Shown: piece after piece, positions 35,438-37,238 of the stretch | Position numbering within the stretch: position 1 is the first letter of the stretch | Layout: every line of letters starts with the position of its first letter | Assembly (NCBI GenBank): GCA_016789865.1 | Contig: JAEUPC010000062.1 | Location: 1 to 37,238 of the forward strand | DNA length: 37,238 nt | Direction of reading: 5' to 3' | Origin: Rubrivivax sp. | GTDB lineage: Bacteria > Pseudomonadota > Gammaproteobacteria > Burkholderiales > Burkholderiaceae_C | Notes under the pieces: model-generated | What the model saw: the letters and a program-made list of their open reading frames with translations, nothing else | Databases searched by the model: none | Told to the model about the DNA's origin: nothing | Program-made: the position numbers and the translations under genes

Positions 35438-36330
35438 CCGTGTTCGAGTGCGTGCAGCAGGCCAGCCGGCAGCTCGAAGCTGCCGGCGTCGCCTTTGGTC
35501 ACGGCACCACCAACGCCTTCGACGAGGCGGCGTGGCTGGTGTTGTGGCGGCTGGGCCTGCCGCTGGACGCCCTGGACGAACCGGCCGGGCGCGTGCTCAC
35601 CGCCGCCGAGCAGCGGCAGGTGCAGGCGCTGATCGACGAGCGCATCCGCACGCGGCGCCCGGCGGCGTACCTCACCGGCGAGGCCTGGCTGCAGGGCGTG
35701 CCGTTTTTCGTCGACGAGCGCACCATCGTGCCGCGCTCGCTGATTGCCGAGCCGCTGGCCGCCGGCGACATCGATGCGCTCATGGGCCGTGAGCCGGCGC
35801 GTGTGCTCGACCTGTGCACCGGCAACGGCAGCCTGGCCGTGCTGTCCGCCATGGCCTGGCCGGATGCCACGGTGGTCGGCACCGACCTCAGCGCCGCGGC
35901 CCTGGAGGTGGCGGCACGCAACGCGGCGCGCCACGGCCTTTCTTCGCGCATCGAACTGCGGCGGGGCGACGGCCTGGCAGCGCTGCTCCCTGACGAACGC
36001 TTCGATCTCGTGCTGTGCAATCCGCCGTACGTCAACGCCGCGTCGATGGCCGCCCTGCCCGCCGAGTTCCGCGCCGAGCCCGCGCTGGCACTGGCCGGTG
36101 GTACCGACGGCATGGACTTCGTGCGGCCGCTGCTGCACGGCATCGCCACCCACCTGGCACCCGGCGGCGTGCTGGTGCTCGAGGTCGGACACGAGCGCGA
36201 ACATCTCGATGCCGCCTTCCCGCGCCTGGAAGCGGTGTGGCTCGACACCAGCGCCGGGGGCGACGCGGTGCTGGCGCTGGCGCGCGATGCCCTGCCCACC
36301 ACCGAAACCAGCGAGGCCGGGCCGCGATGA
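35434..36330 (+). CDS. prmB: 50S ribosomal protein L3 glutamine methyltransferase PrmB
   Basis: PrmB methylates the side-chain nitrogen of a glutamine in ribosomal protein L3. The 298-residue product has the HemK/PrmC-type layout: N-terminal helical part (ASRQLEAAGVAFGHGTTNAF, EAAWLVLWRLGLPLDALDE), RRPAAYLTGEAWLQGVPFFV (the P-x-x-Y-L-x-G motif), the SAM-binding motif VLDLCTGNGSLAVLSAM (residues 124-140), GTDLSAAALEVAARN, and NPPY (196-199) in FDLVLCNPPYVNAASM, which binds the glutamine. PrmB is favoured over PrmC by NPPYVNAASMAALPAEFRAE. GTG 35434 overlaps the upstream remnant stop (GTGA), and GTG 35440 is an alternative. The ATG of the next gene overlaps the prmB stop (ATGA), so translation is coupled on both sides. 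Confidence 0.93.
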   Translation: MTVFECVQQASRQLEAAGVAFGHGTTNAFDEAAWLVLWRLGLPLDALDEPAGRVLTAAEQRQVQALIDERIRTRRPAAYLTGEAWLQGVPFFVDERTIVPRSLIAEPLAAGDIDALMGREPARVLDLCTGNGSLAVLSAMAWPDATVVGTDLSAAALEVAARNAARHGLSSRIELRRGDGLAALLPDERFDLVLCNPPYVNAASMAALPAEFRAEPALALAGGTDGMDFVRPLLHGIATHLAPGGVLVLEVGHEREHLDAAFPRLEAVWLDTSAGGDAVLALARDALPTTETSEAGPR

Positions 36331-37238
36331 TCACCGTACGCAACGTCACGCTGCGCCGCGGCAGCAACGTCGTGCTGCAGGGTGCGACCTTCACGCTCAA
36401 CCCGGGCGAGAAGGCCGGCCTCGTCGGCCACAACGGCGCGGGCAAGTCCAGCCTCTTCGCGCTGCTCACCGGCCGCCTGCACGCCGACCAGGGCGACGTC
36501 GACTTCCCGCCACGCTGGCAGGTGGGCGAGGTGGCGCAGGACATGCCCGAGACCGGCGACGGCGCCACCGACTTCGTGCTGCAAGGCGACCGGCCGTTGA
36601 TGCAGGCGCAGCAACAGCTCGCGCAGGCCGAGGCCGCCGACGACGGCCACGCCATCGCCGAGGCGCATGTCGCGCTCGACGAGGCCGGCGCCTTCGACGC
36701 CAAGGCACGCGCCCAGTCGCTGTTGCTGGGCCTGGGCTTCCGGGTGGCGCAACTCGACGCGCCGGTGAACAGCTTTTCCGGCGGCTGGCGCATGCGCCTG
36801 CAGCTGGCGCGCGCGCTGATGTGCCCGGCCGACCTCTTGCTGCTGGACGAGCCCACCAACCACCTCGACCTGGACGCGCTGGTGTGGCTGGAAAACTGGC
36901 TGCAGCGCTTTGCCGGCACGCTGGTGGTCATCAGCCACGACCGCGAGTTCCTCGACGCGGTGACCAAGGTGACGCTGCATGTCGACCAGGGCACCGTGAC
37001 GCGCTACGCCGGCAACTACACCGCCTTCGAGTCGATGCGCGCCGAGCGGCTGGCCCAGGCGGCCGGCGCCTACACGCGGCAGCAGGAGCGCATCGCGCAC
37101 CTGCAGCGCTTCATCGACCGCTTCAAGGCCAAGGCCACCAAGGCCAAGCAGGCGCAAAGCCGCGTCAAGGCGCTGGCGCGCATGGAGAAGCTGGCCCCGG
37201 TGCTGACCAGCGCCGACTTCGAGTTCGAGTTCCGCGAG
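36327..37238 (+). CDS. ABC-F family ATPase, YheS-like (3' end outside window)
   Basis: ABC-F proteins have two ABC domains and no membrane part; they act on the ribosome, by relieving stalls in translation. The visible 304 residues give the first ABC domain and the inter-domain linker: MITVRNVTLRRGSNVVLQGA, Walker A GHNGAGKSS (34-42), signature FSGGWRMRLQLARAL, Walker B LLLLDEPTNHLDLDALVWLE and switch VVISHDREFLD. The linker helices include AHLQRFIDRFKAKATKAKQA, and the text continues RVKALARMEKLAPV, as in E. coli YheS. YheS is the best guess among EttA, Uup and YbiT from the FPPRWQVGEVAQDMPETGDG region and the linker. The ATG overlaps the prmB TGA (ATGA), indicating coupled translation. The second ABC domain and the C-terminal part are outside the window. 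Confidence 0.93.
   Translation, partial: MITVRNVTLRRGSNVVLQGATFTLNPGEKAGLVGHNGAGKSSLFALLTGRLHADQGDVDFPPRWQVGEVAQDMPETGDGATDFVLQGDRPLMQAQQQLAQAEAADDGHAIAEAHVALDEAGAFDAKARAQSLLLGLGFRVAQLDAPVNSFSGGWRMRLQLARALMCPADLLLLDEPTNHLDLDALVWLENWLQRFAGTLVVISHDREFLDAVTKVTLHVDQGTVTRYAGNYTAFESMRAERLAQAAGAYTRQQERIAHLQRFIDRFKAKATKAKQAQSRVKALARMEKLAPVLTSADFEFEFRE

Overview
The window is chromosomal DNA of very high GC (about 70%) from a betaproteobacterium, most likely a Burkholderiales of the Rubrivivax/Leptothrix/Methylibium (Sphaerotilaceae) type. The reasons are the gene blocks rpsA-ihfB-lapA-lapB, smc-zipA-ligA and dapC-dapD-pilU-(dapE)-prmB, the style of the encoded proteins, and codon use that is uniformly GC3-rich. 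I see no rRNA, tRNA, insertion sequence, prophage, integrase or CRISPR array. This is mostly core genome; the unusual signals are small ones inside it.

Layout. 1-3498 (+): the 3' part of rpsA, then ihfB, lapA and lapB (translation, nucleoid, LPS homeostasis). 3545-6427: waaC and a DUF4254 gene (-), divergent from a WaaF-like GT9 glycosyltransferase (+), so LPS core assembly sits beside its regulator pair. 6758-9344: a secreted helix-hairpin-helix protein (+), a patatin-like lipase (-) and a secreted GKGD-repeat protein (-). 9409-14106: dnaE (-) divergent from an alpha/beta hydrolase (+). 14149-15622: an orphan YbbA-type ABC ATPase (-) divergent from a TesA-type esterase (+). 15658-18793: a large FecR-like/DUF6600 protein (-) divergent from an atypical crotonase (+). 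18923-26319 (-): smc-zipA-ligA-def, read right to left. 26474-27405 (+): queF translationally coupled to a SET-domain protein. 27499-30442: flavin reductase (-), a secreted MBL-fold protein (+) and a membrane-anchored hydrolase (-). 30604-31788 (-): an AlkB-type monooxygenase, divergent from the block 31811-37238 (+): dapC, dapD, pilU, a dapE remnant, prmB and a 3'-truncated YheS-like ABC-F gene.

Main points for a second look. (1) Between pilU and prmB, where relatives are expected to carry full-length dapE, there is only a 40-codon ORF that looks like the first ~13 codons of dapE joined in frame to its last ~25, with the dapE-stop/prmB-start overlap kept. (2) Four genes (patatin, dnaE, alpha/beta hydrolase, dapC) have a -10-like hexamer exactly 7 nt before the ATG and no Shine-Dalgarno sequence, which predicts leaderless mRNAs; lapA is close to this. 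(3) Three divergent gene pairs have a symmetric or near-symmetric -10 element (CATTATG, ATGATAACAT, AGGATAATCCT) that could fire in both directions. (4) Several enzymes lack canonical catalytic residues (crotonase glutamates; one MBL zinc histidine). (5) There are short tandem arrays inside lapB, inside the GKGD-repeat gene, and between the SET and flavin reductase genes. All identifications are by eye from motifs and remembered family features; no search was run.
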